From the NCBI GenBank assembly GCA_963693085.1, contig OY856411.1, positions 65,592,001-65,656,000 on the forward strand: a stretch of 64,000 bases of DNA, given 5' to 3'. The stretch's first letter is position 1. Each line of letters opens with the position of its first letter. Shown one piece after another: positions 1-10,783 of this stretch. The notes below the pieces were generated by a model. The model did no database searches. It saw only the letters and a list, made by a program, of their open reading frames with translations, and had not been told where the DNA came from. This DNA is from Alisma plantago-aquatica. Lineage: Eukaryota > Streptophyta > Magnoliopsida > Alismatales > Alismataceae. The translations under genes were made by a program, and so were the position numbers.

Positions 1-187
1 GCTGGGTTTTTGAAGTTTTCATCGAGTAGATGTAAGGGGCCTCTCAGGAGGTACAGGGGACCTTTGGAACAAAGAAGAGTGCAATCTCCATATTGTTGAG
101 AGCCAAAAGAACTATGTTCATTGTTGTGTCAACAAGAATACATTCATTACCTTCATATATGCTTGTCCTAGATCTAGTGGCCATCCC

Positions 188-532
188 ATGCTCTGGAAAC
201 ACCTTCACACCATTAGTTTGAGGACTAATAAGATGTGGATAGTAATGGGTGATTTCAAATGTATGATATCCCCATATGAGAAGACATGTAGCAACATATT
301 TAACTACAATGAGGCTGCCAACTTCCAAAAAACTCTCATTCTTGTAGGATGGATAGACATCAAGAGAATTGTCTATAGATTCACTTACAAAAAAGGTATT
401 CTACATGAAAAGTTGAATAGAGCAGTAGGTAATGCAGAATGGATCCAATTGTGCACCAATATTTCCTATAAAATACTTCCTTGTGTTAGTTTAGATCAGA
501 ACCCAGTGGCCATTCTAATGAAGCAACAATGA
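188..532 (+). pseudogene. LINE ORF2 endonuclease domain fragment
   Basis: The translation contains MWIVMGDFKCMISPYEK, matching the conserved block of LINE apurinic-type endonucleases (usually W..xGDFNxI...EK). The Asn of GDFN, which belongs to the active-site region, reads Lys here. Downstream FTYKKG and LNRAVGNAEW match the usual segment before the end of the domain. In a live element this enzyme would nick the target DNA for primed reverse transcription. Only about 115 residues are open, against roughly 220 for the full domain, so this is a relic. Confidence 0.7.
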
Positions 533-617
533 AAACAACAACCCTGCTTCAAAACTAAAGCCTCATGGAACTCCAATCAAGACTTCCATAAAATTCTAGA
601 AGCACATTGGGACAGTA

Positions 618-1345
618 GTGACAGGTTCCAAGCAGCTTTGTCATAAATTGACATATAGACAGTTGAGGGAATTAGTTGGAGCAGCCACTAAAGCTGAGAT
701 TTGGAGCATTCTCAAGAATTTCAACCCTTATAAAGTAGTAGGTCTAGACAGAATGGACAATGCTTTTCTTAGAAAACATTGGAAAACAATCAGCCCTTCC
801 ATCATTAAATCTATCAAACACCTCTTGAATGGAAATTTGATCCAAAATGGACTCGAGACTCATGCATAGTGTTGATTCTAAAGGTGAATAACCCTACCAG
901 TTGTAATGAACTTCAACCTATCTCCTTGAATAACGATTGCCTTAAATTAGCTTCCAAATTCATTGTTGAATAGCTGAAGAGACATATCCCTGGATGGATA
1001 AATCCAACTCAAATGAGTTTTATTCTAGGAAAAAAAGTCTCAAAAAATATCATCCTAGTCTAGGAGTCCACAACATGACCTGCCAAGGTGCAGCTCCCTT
1101 CATGTCCATCAAAGTAAATCTCTCAAAATCCTATGATCGTATGTCATGGTAGTTCATTGAAGATGCACTCTACAAAGCTAATTAGATAGATAACATCAAA
1201 AACTATGCCATGAACTCTCTGTCCCATAGTTCAACAATATTTTGTTGAATGGAGAAAATCTACCTATTTTCAAAGCCTCAATAGGTCTGAGGCAGGGGGA
1301 TCTGTTGCCCCCCTATCTCTATATTCTTTGCATGGATAGGTTATT
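618..1345 (+). pseudogene. LINE reverse transcriptase fragment
   Basis: Several LINE RT blocks are recognisable across changing frames. One is an N-terminal block like the usual K.PGPDG region (YKVVGLDRMDNAFLRKHW, near 730-790). Another is SIKVNLSKSYDRMSW (1108-1150), corresponding to the D-containing block A. LRQGDLLPPYLYILCMDRLL lies at about 1290-1345. The catalytic [FY]ADD box expected near 1430-1450 cannot be found; the aligned bases read HLLHYILIFAKA in one frame. A further open stretch (1472-1750) contains LGVPILHSRVKK, a conserved segment after the fingers-palm. Not functional. Confidence 0.75.
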
Positions 1346-1471
1346 ACAACTCATCGACAAGACTATTAGGAGAAAATAGTGGAATCCTATCAAGGTTTCT
1401 AAACAAGGTCCCTTGATCTCACACATTTACTTCATTATATCCTTATATTTGCTAAAGCAACTGAGGAACAT

Positions 1472-1750
1472 ATGATTTTTATTCATGAATGTTTCAAAGT
1501 CTTTGAGAGAGCATCTTGGCAGCTGATCTTCATTGAAAAGACAAGAATCTTTTTTGGAAACTCAGTTGAGAAGAAAGCAGGAACCAACATCTATACCAAC
1601 AGTGGAATACATGAATCCCAAGACCTGGGGATGTACCTTGGGGTACCCATCCTACATAGTCGAGTGAAGAAACCTAGCTATGCATGTATCATCAGTAACA
1701 TGGAGAGTAGTTTGAATGGGTGGGTGGACAAAACACACTCTCTAGCATGA
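1472..1750 (+). pseudogene. LINE ORF2 post-RT segment
   Basis: An open stretch of 92 codons beginning near a lost ADD box. The block MYLGVPILHSRVKK followed by the SSLNGWVDK region matches the conserved GxPL......F..I.....L..W motif found after RT in plant LINE ORF2. The frame ends at a TGA where the family usually reads through to SxAGR. Continuation of the upstream RT relic in another frame. Confidence 0.65.
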
Positions 1751-2103
1751 CGCATTTACCTATCCAAATTGGTCCTTAATACTATCCATTCATATTCTAT
1801 GCAAATAGCTATACTGCTAGTCAATGTCTGCAAAGATGTTGATAAAATCATTTGGAAGTTTATTTGGAATGGAGTTCAAAAATTAAATTAAATCCCCCTT
1901 GTGGGATGGAACACTATCAGTAGGAGCATGGAGGAGGGGGGCTAGGAATCAAGTCCATGGTAGACTGGAATAAACTAGTGATAGGGCAGAATGTGTGGGA
2001 GCTAATATCACATAGACAACCTTTGAGGAAGGAGGGTCTACTGAGAAGATACCAAAACTTTAAAGGTCAACTTGGAGCTTGTAAAATGCCATTCTAACAA
2101 GCT

Positions 2104-2569
2104 ATGTATAAATTCAAGGAACTCCTCACTACCAATACCATCAAATTAATCAACGATGGAGAAAATACATCGGTCTGGTTCCATAAATGGGTCCTAAATT
2201 TGAGGAGACTAATTGATATATGCACTGAACAGTGGGAAATGGGTATCTTGTATATGAAGACCTCTGTCTTAGTCAATCTAGATGGTAATTGGAACAAGAA
2301 TTTTTGTAGTAGTAGTTACCTTCAGATTGTATTATGTGGATCATGAGCCAACCTCGTCCAGATCCAGCAGCCCCCCCCCCAGTTAAGTAAGCATGGATTC
2401 ATGAGGAAAGTGGCTTATATTTTGTCAAATCATCTTATAATGTCATTCACAAAACCAATCTACACCTATGAAATGTCCCTTGAAAAGTTATATGGGGGTT
2501 GAACATACCAAGTAAGATCATGGTACTTCTGTGGCTAGTTGGAAATGAGGCGATCATGACCAATGAATG
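2104..2569 (+). pseudogene. LINE ORF2 zf-RVT region, 5' part
   Basis: The WFHKWVLN block in the first open stretch and LNIPSKIMVLLWLVGNEAIMTNE at the end (about 2500-2569) are typical of the zinc-binding zf-RVT domain between RT and RNase H (consensus P.K...F.W......T..). The domain is interrupted in the middle of this helix by the LTR element and continues at 10784. Confidence 0.65.
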
Positions 2570-2930
2570 TGTTGGCTAAATTAGACATTATTATACCCTT
2601 TGTTTTGATGATGACAAACATTTCATTCTTGTGGATCTAACTTGCTATTTTAGTATTTCAAGGATAAACAAATAAGGAAGTGGATTGTTGAAGAGCAATA
2701 CAAATTGGAAGATCAATATACTTAAATTACTATATTTGCATGATTGTACTCAATGTAAAAACTTGTACAAATAGATAATGTACAAGTACTTAGAAATCAT
2801 GTAAATCAAGCGTTAGATCTTCCCTATCCACTCACAACACTTAGAAAGATCCTCCCTTAAGATATAAGCACAATTACACATTGATACACACACTTAGTAC
2901 ATGGCTCAACACATTGGAATAGGGACATTC

Positions 2931-3147
2931 TTGGTCGACAAATTCCTCGACCGAGACACTCTTGGTCGACAATATTCTCGATCGAGAATAGTCCTTCTAG
3001 CAAATTCTACAGACATTAGACTGAGTTGAAAATTGGTTAGTATTTGGAAATGAACGTTGCAATACACTCATTCCAGACCTTCCCTCGGTCGACAAATTCC
3101 TCGACCAAGAGACTCTCGGTCGACAAACTTCTCGACCGAGAAAGGTT
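2931..3147. promoter_or_regulatory. Dyad-repeat array upstream of LTR TATA box
   Basis: Two clusters of inverted half-sites. TTGGTCGAC / CTCGACCGAG / TTGGTCGAC / CTCGATCGAG lie at about 2931-2988. CTCGGTCGAC / CTCGACCAAG / CTCGGTCGAC / CTCGACCGAG lie at about 3084-3140. Successive half-sites are 14-17 bp apart, each pair forming an 8-9-bp stem with a 6-8-nt loop. The array lies 130-345 bp upstream of the TATA box, the U3 enhancer position. Function is inferred only from position. Confidence 0.6.
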
Positions 3148-3275
3148 TTGGACTGACTTTTCAGCATTAAACAACTAGTCGTTGCAATGTAATTAGTGGA
3201 CACCTAACATCTAGTTGAGCCCTAAGAACATCCTAGAAAGTGTCTAGAATGTCCCTAAGCCCCTGTAACCCATTC

Positions 3276-3285
3276 CTATAAATAG
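3276..3285 (+). promoter_or_regulatory. TATA box of 5' LTR
   Basis: CTATAAATAG followed by GAGAGG. The same block is conserved in the 3' LTR (10071-10080) and in the related LTR at 14816-14824, which supports it as the core promoter separating U3 from R. Confidence 0.7.
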
Positions 3286-3992
3286 GAGAGGACTTAGGGC
3301 ACCCAAAGCATCACTTGTGCATACAATTACACTTGAGATTCAATCTTTGTGAGAAACAAGCTGAGCTTCACTTACAATTTGTTCTACATTAGTGTCCTAT
3401 ATCTTAGTATCTCCTAGACACCACACTACCACATTCATCCACAGTGGATAGGAGATCAATACGCTTGATATAGGATCAAAGCGTTGTACTCAATTGGTAA
3501 CATTGTTTCCTTCTTCCAATCTTGTTCCTTCTATTGTATTTTGTTCTCCTTTGCTACTGCTAGGTTGGAGGCTACATAAAGGAGGTTGTAGGTGCTTCTT
3601 CGGTGGTGAAGGTAGCTCGATGTGACTTTGGACTACTTCTAGAAGGTCTCAACGGGAAGCTACTTCTAGGAGGAAGGCTACTTTAAGGGGGAGCTTGAAG
3701 TTACTTCAAGTGAAGGCTGCTTCATGGTTTGTGAGACAACTTTGGGGTGAAGGATATCCAAAGGGTTGTGAAGGTAGTTGTATCTTATGTAACATTCTTA
3801 TGAGGTAATAAACTACAATTACTTTCAAAATCCTAGTTGGGATCAACCGGGTAGTGGACTGACTCCCTTAGTATTTGCTAAGGGTGGAACCACTCTAAAT
3901 GCATTGTCTCCTTCTCCAACATTTTTGTGATTGATTGAATTAATTTTAAAATTATTATAAAACCATATTCACCCCCTCTAGTGTTTTTCAAT

Positions 3993-4004
3993 TGCTATCA
4001 GAGT
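3993..4004 (+). other. Primer binding site (degenerate)
   Basis: TGCTATCAGAGT starts two bases after the LTR end. It differs by two bases from TGGTATCAGAGC, the complement of the initiator tRNA-Met 3' end used by plant LTR elements. The relative at 15563 keeps the perfect form. Confidence 0.75.
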
Positions 4005-4038
4005 AGGCTTCAAGGAACTTTAATAAATCTTGAAGAAA

Positions 4039-5192
4039 ATGGGGGATGGAGTACTAAACAACCTCAATTTGGAAGGAACAGTTATAGCTAGGCCTCCACC
4101 ATTCGATGGCACCAACTACAACTACTGGAAGAGGAGGATGCAATATTACTTTCAAGGGATCGGCTGGGGTCTTCGGAGAATGGTCTCAAATGCCTACACT
4201 CTTCCTCAAATGAAGTATGCTACATGGGATGCAAATACGGTAAAATTGACTCAATTAAATGCAAAAGTTTTAAGTATCCTTTATTGTTCAATTTCTGTCG
4301 GTGAGTTTAATAGAATATCAAATTGTGAAACTGCATATGAAATATGGCATAGACTCTCTATTACTTATGAAGGAACTCTTTAAGTAAAGAACTCCAAAAT
4401 TGGTATGCTTAAACAAAAGTTTGAACAGTTTCGTATGGAACCAAATGAGTCTATTAGTGAAATGTATGCAAAGTTTTCTTCAATTGTTAATGGTTTGAAT
4501 GCATTAGGTAAAGCCATTAGTGAAGAGGATCAAGCGTAAAAATTTCTTAGGTCTCTTCCTCCCAAGTACAAGCCTAAAGTGACTGCAATTGAAGAATCCA
4601 ATGACCTCACTCGACTAAGGATGGAACAACTCATTGGCAACTTAGAAGCACATGAGGCAACCATAGAGGAAGAAGGATTGGTGGCTAAACACAAAAAGGA
4701 GAAAAAAAATACATTGCATTCAAAGCATCAACCAAGATTAGTCATGACACAAGTGAAGAAGATAGTGAAAAAGAAACTCTCATTGTAAATGGTAAGTAGT
4801 ACATAAGTTTTTAAACTAACAAAACTTCTAGTGTGTCTTCTTCCAGGTGCTTTGAATGTGGCAGAAAGGGACACTTAAAAAGCGATTGCCCTAAACTTAA
4901 GAAGGGAAAGAAATTATCTCACAAGAAGAAAGAAAAATCCTACAAATCTGCATGGGATGATTCAAGTCATGGGATGATTCAAGTGATGATAGTAAAGATG
5001 GAGAAGAAGAATTAGAGTGCCTTATTGCTACAACAAATGAAGAAGAAGATGAGGTAAGCCTTTTTTATTTATCTAAAGAAGAGTTAGTTGTTAGCATTCA
5101 GGAATTACATGATAAATATATTGATTGTAAAAAGAAACTAAAAAGAGTTACTAAAACTAATGAGGATTTGTATGCTCAAATTAATGATCTTT
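4039..5192 (+). pseudogene. Copia gag, N-terminal part, broken
   Basis: From ATG 4039 the frame encodes a UBN2-type Copia gag (RPPPFDGTNYNYWKRRMQYY, then the YEIWHRL block). Gag would form the particle shell. A stop at 4381-4383 replaces a Gln codon and another lies near 4537. The protein signal then continues (NGLNALGKAI, LRMEQLIGNLEAHE) to a CCHC zinc knuckle, CFECGRKGHLKSDCP, at 4848-4892. The acidic and coiled region after it is cut by the retroposon at 5193 and resumes at 7053. Confidence 0.8.
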
Positions 5193-7052
5193 CTTTTTTT
5201 TGGTCGGTCAAAAGGCGTGTTACTATTCAAACCAAAAAAACTTTGGGCACAAAGTACCCCATTACATCGACAGGAGCTAAAAGCTTAATAAAAGATCAAA
5301 AACCCCACACAGGGGGATACACAAGCAGACTAGGTGGAAACAAAAACTAAGAAACCCACACAAACTAGACAAGCTAGTTCCAGACGGACCAACCAGAAGA
5401 AGATTACATCAAGCCTGTATTACATGCCTTTAGCATACCCACAAATAGTAGTAGCAACTTTACATAATACAAAAACTAGCAAACCATCCTGTAGCTAGAC
5501 ATGAAGTTTCTGGCCTTCTCAGCTATCCAACTCCAAGCAAGAACCATCACAATAGCAACAAAGATTGGGAAGGAAAGTTCAGCTCCAAATCACTCCTTCA
5601 TGCAAAGCATAGCACCAACTGCCTATTGAAAGTACCCACAAATTGTGGTACTAAGCCAAGATAAAGGAGGTCCTTCGAGCTAACATCCCGCCACAGCATC
5701 TAGTTTCTCACCCACAAGGTTCATGAAAAAAGAAAGTAGCTATTAACACAGCAACAAACCACACAACCCCAAAAGGCTTCTGATGCACGTAGCAGCAAAG
5801 CAGGCACTGAAGAAGAGAAGAGGAACCACCCTTCTTAAGCCCAAACCCTCGAGATGTGGCTGAATGCATAAAACATTTCGTCAAACACCTAGAAGGTGTT
5901 CCTACCCAGCAGTAGCAGAGAACCTACATCGGCCCGCCAAAGGGACACCACCGGCCGGACAGAGCGTCGAGCACCCTGGAAACTTAGGAAATTACTGTTA
6001 GCACAGCAGCACCACTCCAAACACCCGAAGGGTGAAGAACTAGCTGCAGCAGCAGTAAGCAATCTGCCCAACCATCTTATCATGAAGAAACCCGAACAAC
6101 TGACCAGGATGGCCCAAAATCACAACACCTACCAACCAGTCCTCCCTCACACATAGTAATAAAACCAATCCCTGAAATTAGTGGGAAGAAGAATAGAGGT
6201 AGATAATATCGTTGGACACACTGATACAAAGCCAGGAAACTAGACAAGGCGGATAGGTAGAAGATAAACAGTCTCAAAGAAGGTGAAAGGGGGGGCTAGC
6301 CTCCTTTCATCTTCTCCCTTAGTGACTATCTGCTATTGTCCTATAAAAGGATGCCAGAAGAGAGGATAGAAGGAAACCTCCATACTTTAGCACGATGCCT
6401 TTGTTTGCACAAAGGCATATCACCCAACACCTTGAGGGTGCACCATCTCACAGCCGCAGGGACCAGCCAGGAGGTGCTAGCTTCTCATCCACCGATCATC
6501 CAGCAGTGAAAGCACCAGGGGTGTCCCTCTGCTGTGTCGGAAGACCCAGAACAGAGGGTGCCACCAGAAGGGAGCACCACTGGCCGAGTAGGGCAGAGAA
6601 TACCGTACAAGGTCAAATTCGATGCACTAGGTGAGGCGCTGGACAAAGTCAGGATTGAGGCTCGGGAAAGAAAAGGAAACGAGACAGGAGACAGAGCTGC
6701 GACGCAAGAGCGGCCGAGCGAGAAGACCAGATCCATCAGGGTACGGCTTCTCTCCATCCATCCCTCTAAACAGATGGAGTCGATGAGGTTGAAGCAGCCA
6801 CCAAATGAATCAGAACCTGGCTTCAGGCTACCCATCACGTCTCCTTCTCTCCCAAGCCAAGATCAGCCCTGACCGGTAGCATCCGACTTCAATCTTGAGA
6901 CACCTTTTCTCAGGGACCGCAGCTATCTTCAGGATAGAATCACACCGTGGAAGATGGGATCTAGGGGGAGGAAGGCGTTGAAGCCACGCTCCCTCCCCCC
7001 AGTGGTAGCCTCCAGGGAGGTTTTAGAGAGAAGGCAGAGCGGGTGCCCTTTA
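5193..7052 (-). mobile_element. LINE-like retroposon inserted in gag (minus strand)
   Basis: This block interrupts the gag frame, which continues on both sides. Read on the minus strand it ends in a LINE-type 3' tail: GTTTTTTTGG, then GCCTTTTGACCGACC, then an A-run (plus 5194-5220). The flanks AATGATCTTT (5183-5192) and AATCATCTTT (7053-7062) look like a target duplication with one mismatch. GC content is clearly higher than in the host element around 5880-7040. No RT or endonuclease is visible; the longest minus-strand frame (6485-6838) resembles nothing I recognise. Probably a non-autonomous or internally deleted LINE. Confidence 0.55.
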
Positions 7053-7591
7053 AATCATCTTTTAATGATTGCAATACAAAGTTTTTTACTCATGAAATGA
7101 ATCATAATTTGCTTTGTCAAGAAAAGGTAGAATTACTTGCAAAATTGAATGATCTTCAAACTCAACCTATCTTGTGTACTCATTTAGATTATGATGTTGT
7201 TATCAAAGAAAGAGATTGTTTTTTATCTAATCTAGAACAAGCAAAGTTAGATGTTAAATAGAGAATGGATGAAATAGCTAAGTTACAAAAGGAAATCAGT
7301 ATCTTGAAAAACAATGGTATTCTTGATAAGATTATAAAAGATTCTTCTGGTTAGATTGGAAGGGGAGGACTAGGTTATAAGCCCAAAGGTAAATCCTATC
7401 AAAAACCTAGAGTGAGAAGGACACAAGTGCCCAAGACTAAAGTTATGTATGTGCCTAAAGACAATCTAGCTAAGAAGAGAAATGAAATTGATTCTATATG
7501 TTGTCATTACTATTTACGTCTTGGACATTATTCATTTTCTTGCCCATACAAGAAAAAGGATGTTGATCTAGTTTGGGTTTCTAAAACTTAG
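7053..7591 (+). pseudogene. Copia gag, C-terminal part
   Basis: Continuation of the gag interrupted at 5193. It shows a coiled-coil-like segment (MNHNLLCQEKVELLAKLNDL) that aligns with 16860-16910 in the related element. A basic region and a second, degenerate zinc knuckle follow (CCHYYLRLGHYSFSCP, about 7498-7545). The frame stops at 7589-7591 after VWVSKT. Stops at 7258 and 7352 break it. No pol follows. Confidence 0.75.
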
Positions 7592-9362
7592 AGATTTTAA
7601 TATGATTAGTTGATATTTGACCTAAAACATTACTTTGATATTCAAAATGTCTTATCTCAACTAAAATGAGCTTTAATTTGCATATTTTTGTAATTATATT
7701 GGAAATACCTTATGTTTTACTTGAAAATAATTACTAAAAACACAACAGAAACAATCTCGGTCGACAACAAGTTCGACCGAGACATTCTTCGATCGAGAAA
7801 ATTGTCGACCAAAGTAGTTTCTGTATCAAGCCTACAAAAACCTGAGAAACATCTGGCCGAAAAATTCTTCGAACGAATCTCACTCGGTGGAGAACTTTGT
7901 CGACCAAGGAAAACTCTGTCAAAATTGTTCAATAAGATCAAGATATTTCAATTGCAATTAACTTAATTGACTCAAATATGTAATGAACTTTACATATTAC
8001 ATTGTTGTAAATATTTGAATAATATAAATCAAAAGAAGAATATATGGGCACCAAAACTTTATACTTTGCATGATCAAATTGTCCCAAACAAGCATATAAA
8101 AAGAAAGATTGGTTTTCAAGAAAAGTATTAATAGAAAATCTATTGGCATATTCAACATTAATAACATTAAAATTGAAAATGAAAGAAGTAATCATACAAG
8201 GAACTTGGTTAATCATCATCATTCTATTAGAAAATTTAAGACTTGAGCATTCTAAGAAAATATGACAGGATATCTTCTTAAAAAATCTTGCTGACATGAA
8301 TTACGTCCTAAAAGGAAAACTTAATCTTAAAGTCATAAAAAGATCTATTCAACATTCATAATGATCACACACAACAACATCAAGTGTCCTATTGGATAAC
8401 CTAAGAAAATTCATAAATTGGAAATCTGCACAAATGCCTCTTGGTTGAAAAAGAGTTTGACCGAGAGGCGCCAAGGTCGAAGTCAAGGTCGACCTAAAAT
8501 AAGCTTGACAAAATGCTTATTTGTAAGTCATTCATCTGCACTTAACCTTAGTATATTTGCTCGTCATGTTAAAAACAAATTGATTCATTACTTTACTTAT
8601 TCAATTGAACTTCAAAGCTAGTTATGACCTTAGTATCCTTAAAGTAATCTTGGAACCTACAACATTCTTGAATATGATGTATATCTTACTCTTAATTGAA
8701 TTCGTCAAACAAATGAGGGCTTAACATCCCTTGTATTTGGTTATAGATATATTTATTGATTCTACTATGATCTTAAAAGAATCTCATATCATTTCAGGGC
8801 TTAACATCCCTTGTAAATGGTTGAGAAATAAAGTCATTGATCCTACTATGAGCCTTAAAGGAATCTCATATCATTTCAGGGCTTAACATCCCTTGTAAAT
8901 GATTGAGAAACTATTAAATATATTCATGAGTCTACAGGATTCTCATGTCATTTCAGAGTTTAACATCCCTTGTAAATGATTGAGAAATAAATCATGATTT
9001 CAGAATTGTGGCTAAATTTGACATTCTTGTTATAATATGCAGTTAAGAGGGAGTATCCCATTCAGGGGGAGCAAATTGTTTATATGGTTATTTTTTTGAA
9101 ATGACAAAGGGGGAGAAATAATATAAATCAAAATTAAGAGAGTTTCATATATAAATTAAAATTAAGTGAGTTTCATAATCTATTGGCTTCACATAAATTG
9201 TCGCTATATTCCTTAAAGAGTTGGATGCTATGTTCCATACCTCATAGGGAATAACTAGCACACACTCAAAATAAGAGAATATCTACAAAAGGTAAATCTC
9301 AGGTATGAAACTCATGCTTTTTAAATTCCCTTGATTTAAATTTTAGGAATGTTTGTCATCTT
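7592..9362 (+). other. Noncoding 3' internal region of pol-less element
   Basis: About 1.8 kb lies between gag and the polypurine tract. Its start resembles the spacer after gag in the related element (IWAPKLYTL at about 8040 matches WVPKTFIF at 17770), but then no protease follows, consistent with deletion of pol. It contains further dyad motifs (about 7755-7915 and 8450-8500) and tandem repeats (8717-8990). No coding potential seen. Confidence 0.6.
8717..8990 (+). repeat. Four tandem repeats, about 80 bp each
   Basis: GGGCTTAACATCCCTTGTAA recurs, with small changes, at 8717, 8797, 8879 and 8956, giving spacings of 80, 82 and 77 bp. The intervening text (TGATCCTACTATGA, GGAATCTCATATCATTTCAG) is also conserved. 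The repeats lie shortly before the polypurine tract, in the noncoding 3' part of the element. Confidence 0.85.
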
Positions 9363-9377
9363 CAAAAAAGGGGAGAT
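9363..9377 (+). other. Polypurine tract
   Basis: CAAAAAAGGGGAGAT immediately precedes the 3' LTR, the expected place for plus-strand priming. Similar runs, AGGGGGAGCAAA (about 9062) and AAAGGGGGAGAAA (about 9105), lie upstream and could be extra or old tracts. Confidence 0.65.
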
Positions 9378-10783
9378 TTTTGGCTAAATTGGACATTATT
9401 ATACCCTTTGTTTGATGATGACAAACATTTCATTCTTGTGGATCTAACTTGGTATTTGAGTATTTTAGGGATAAACAAATAAGGAAGTGGATTTTTGAAG
9501 AGAAATACAAACTGGAAGATCAATATACTTAATTACTTTATTTTCATGATTGTACTCAATGTAAAAACTTGTACAAATATATAATGTACAAGTACTTAGA
9601 CATCATGTAAATCAAGCATTAGATCTCCCCTATCCACTCACAGCACTTAGAAAGATCCTCCCTTAAGATATAATCACAATTACACATTGACACACACACT
9701 TAGTACATGGCTCAACACATTGGAACAGGGACATTCTCGGTCGACAAATTCCTCGATCGAGACACTCTCGGTCAACAATATTCTCAACCTAGAATAGTCC
9801 TTCTAGTAAATTCTATAGACGTAAAACTGAGTTGAAAAGTGGTTGGTAGTTGGAAATGAACGTTGTAATATAGTCATTCCAAAACGTCCCTTAGTCGACA
9901 AATTCCTCGACCGAAAGTCAACTTCTCGACTAAGAAAGGTTCTGGACTTCACTTTTTAGCATTAAACAACTAGCTGTTGTAATGTAATTAGTGGACACCT
10001 AACAGCTAGTTGAGCACAAAGAACATCCTAGAAAGTGCCTAGAACATCCCTAAGCCCCTATAACCCATTCCTATAAATAGGAGAGGCCTTAGGCTACCCA
10101 AAGCATCACTTGTGCATACAATTACACTTGAGATTCAATCTTTGTGAGCAACAAGTTGAGCTTCACTTGCAATCTGTTCTACATTAGTGTCCTATAGCTT
10201 ATTATCTCCTAGCCACCACACTACCACGTTCATCCACTGTGGATAGGAGATCAATACACTTGATATAGGATCAAAGCACTGTACTCAATTGGTAACATTG
10301 TTTCCTTCTTCCAATCTTATTCCTTCTATTGTATTTTGTTCTCCTTTGCTACTCCTAGGTTGGAGGATGCGGAAAGGAGGTTGTAGGAGCTTCTTCGGTG
10401 GTGAAGGATGATCGGTGTGACTTTGGAATACTTCTAGAAGGTCTCAACAGGAAGCTACTTCAAGGAGGAAGGCTACTTCAAGGGGGAGCTTGAAGTTACT
10501 TCAAGTGAAGGCTGCTTCAATGTTGGTGAGACGACTTCGGGGTGAAGGTTGTCCAAAGGGTTGTGAAGGTAGTTGTGTCTTATGTAACATCCTTGCGAGA
10601 TAATAAAATACAATTGCTTTCAAAATCCTGATTGGGAACAACCGGGTAGTGGATTGACACCCTTAGTCTTTGCTAAGGGTGGAACCACTCTAAACGTCTT
10701 GTCCTTCTCCAACATTTTTGTGATTGATTGAATTAATTTTAAAATTATTATAAAACCATATTCACCCCCTCTAGTGTTTTTTA
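9378..10783 (+). repeat. 3' LTR of pol-less Copia element
   Basis: Copy of the 2570-3990 LTR with many point differences and one damaged dyad cluster (about 9735-9940). TATA box CTATAAATAG at 10071-10080. It ends at GTGTTTTTTA, after which LINE sequence resumes. Confidence 0.85.

Larger units (their letters stand above)
1..2569 (+). mobile_element. L1-type LINE, upstream segment (decayed)
   Basis: Remnant of a plus-strand non-LTR retrotransposon that begins before the window. In order it shows endonuclease-like sequence, reverse transcriptase blocks, and the start of the zf-RVT domain that follows RT in plant LINEs. Frames shift repeatedly and stops are frequent, so it is not functional. It is cut at 2569 by the LTR element starting at 2570 and resumes at 10784. 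The five bases gaatg before the LTR resemble gaaag after it, which may be a diverged 5-bp target duplication. Confidence 0.8.
2570..3990 (+). repeat. 5' LTR of pol-less Copia element
   Basis: Begins TGTTGGCTAAATT and ends GTGTTTTTCA, matching the 3' LTR at 9378-10783 over its whole length with scattered substitutions. It holds a dyad-repeat array (2931-3147), a TATA box (3276-3285), and downstream short repeats of the GGAAGCTACTTC / AAGGAGG kind (about 3550-3780). Confidence 0.85.
2570..10783 (+). mobile_element. Copia-type LTR element, pol-less (TR-GAG-like), nested in LINE
   Basis: Two direct LTRs (2570-3990 and about 9378-10783) flank an initiator-Met-type primer binding site, a broken gag with two zinc knuckles, a long noncoding 3' section and a purine-rich tract. 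No protease, integrase, RT or RNase H is present. A related copy at 13988-18195 does contain protease, so this looks like a deletion derivative. Such elements can be moved only by enzymes supplied by relatives. A LINE-like retroposon (5193-7052) sits inside gag. Confidence 0.75.
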
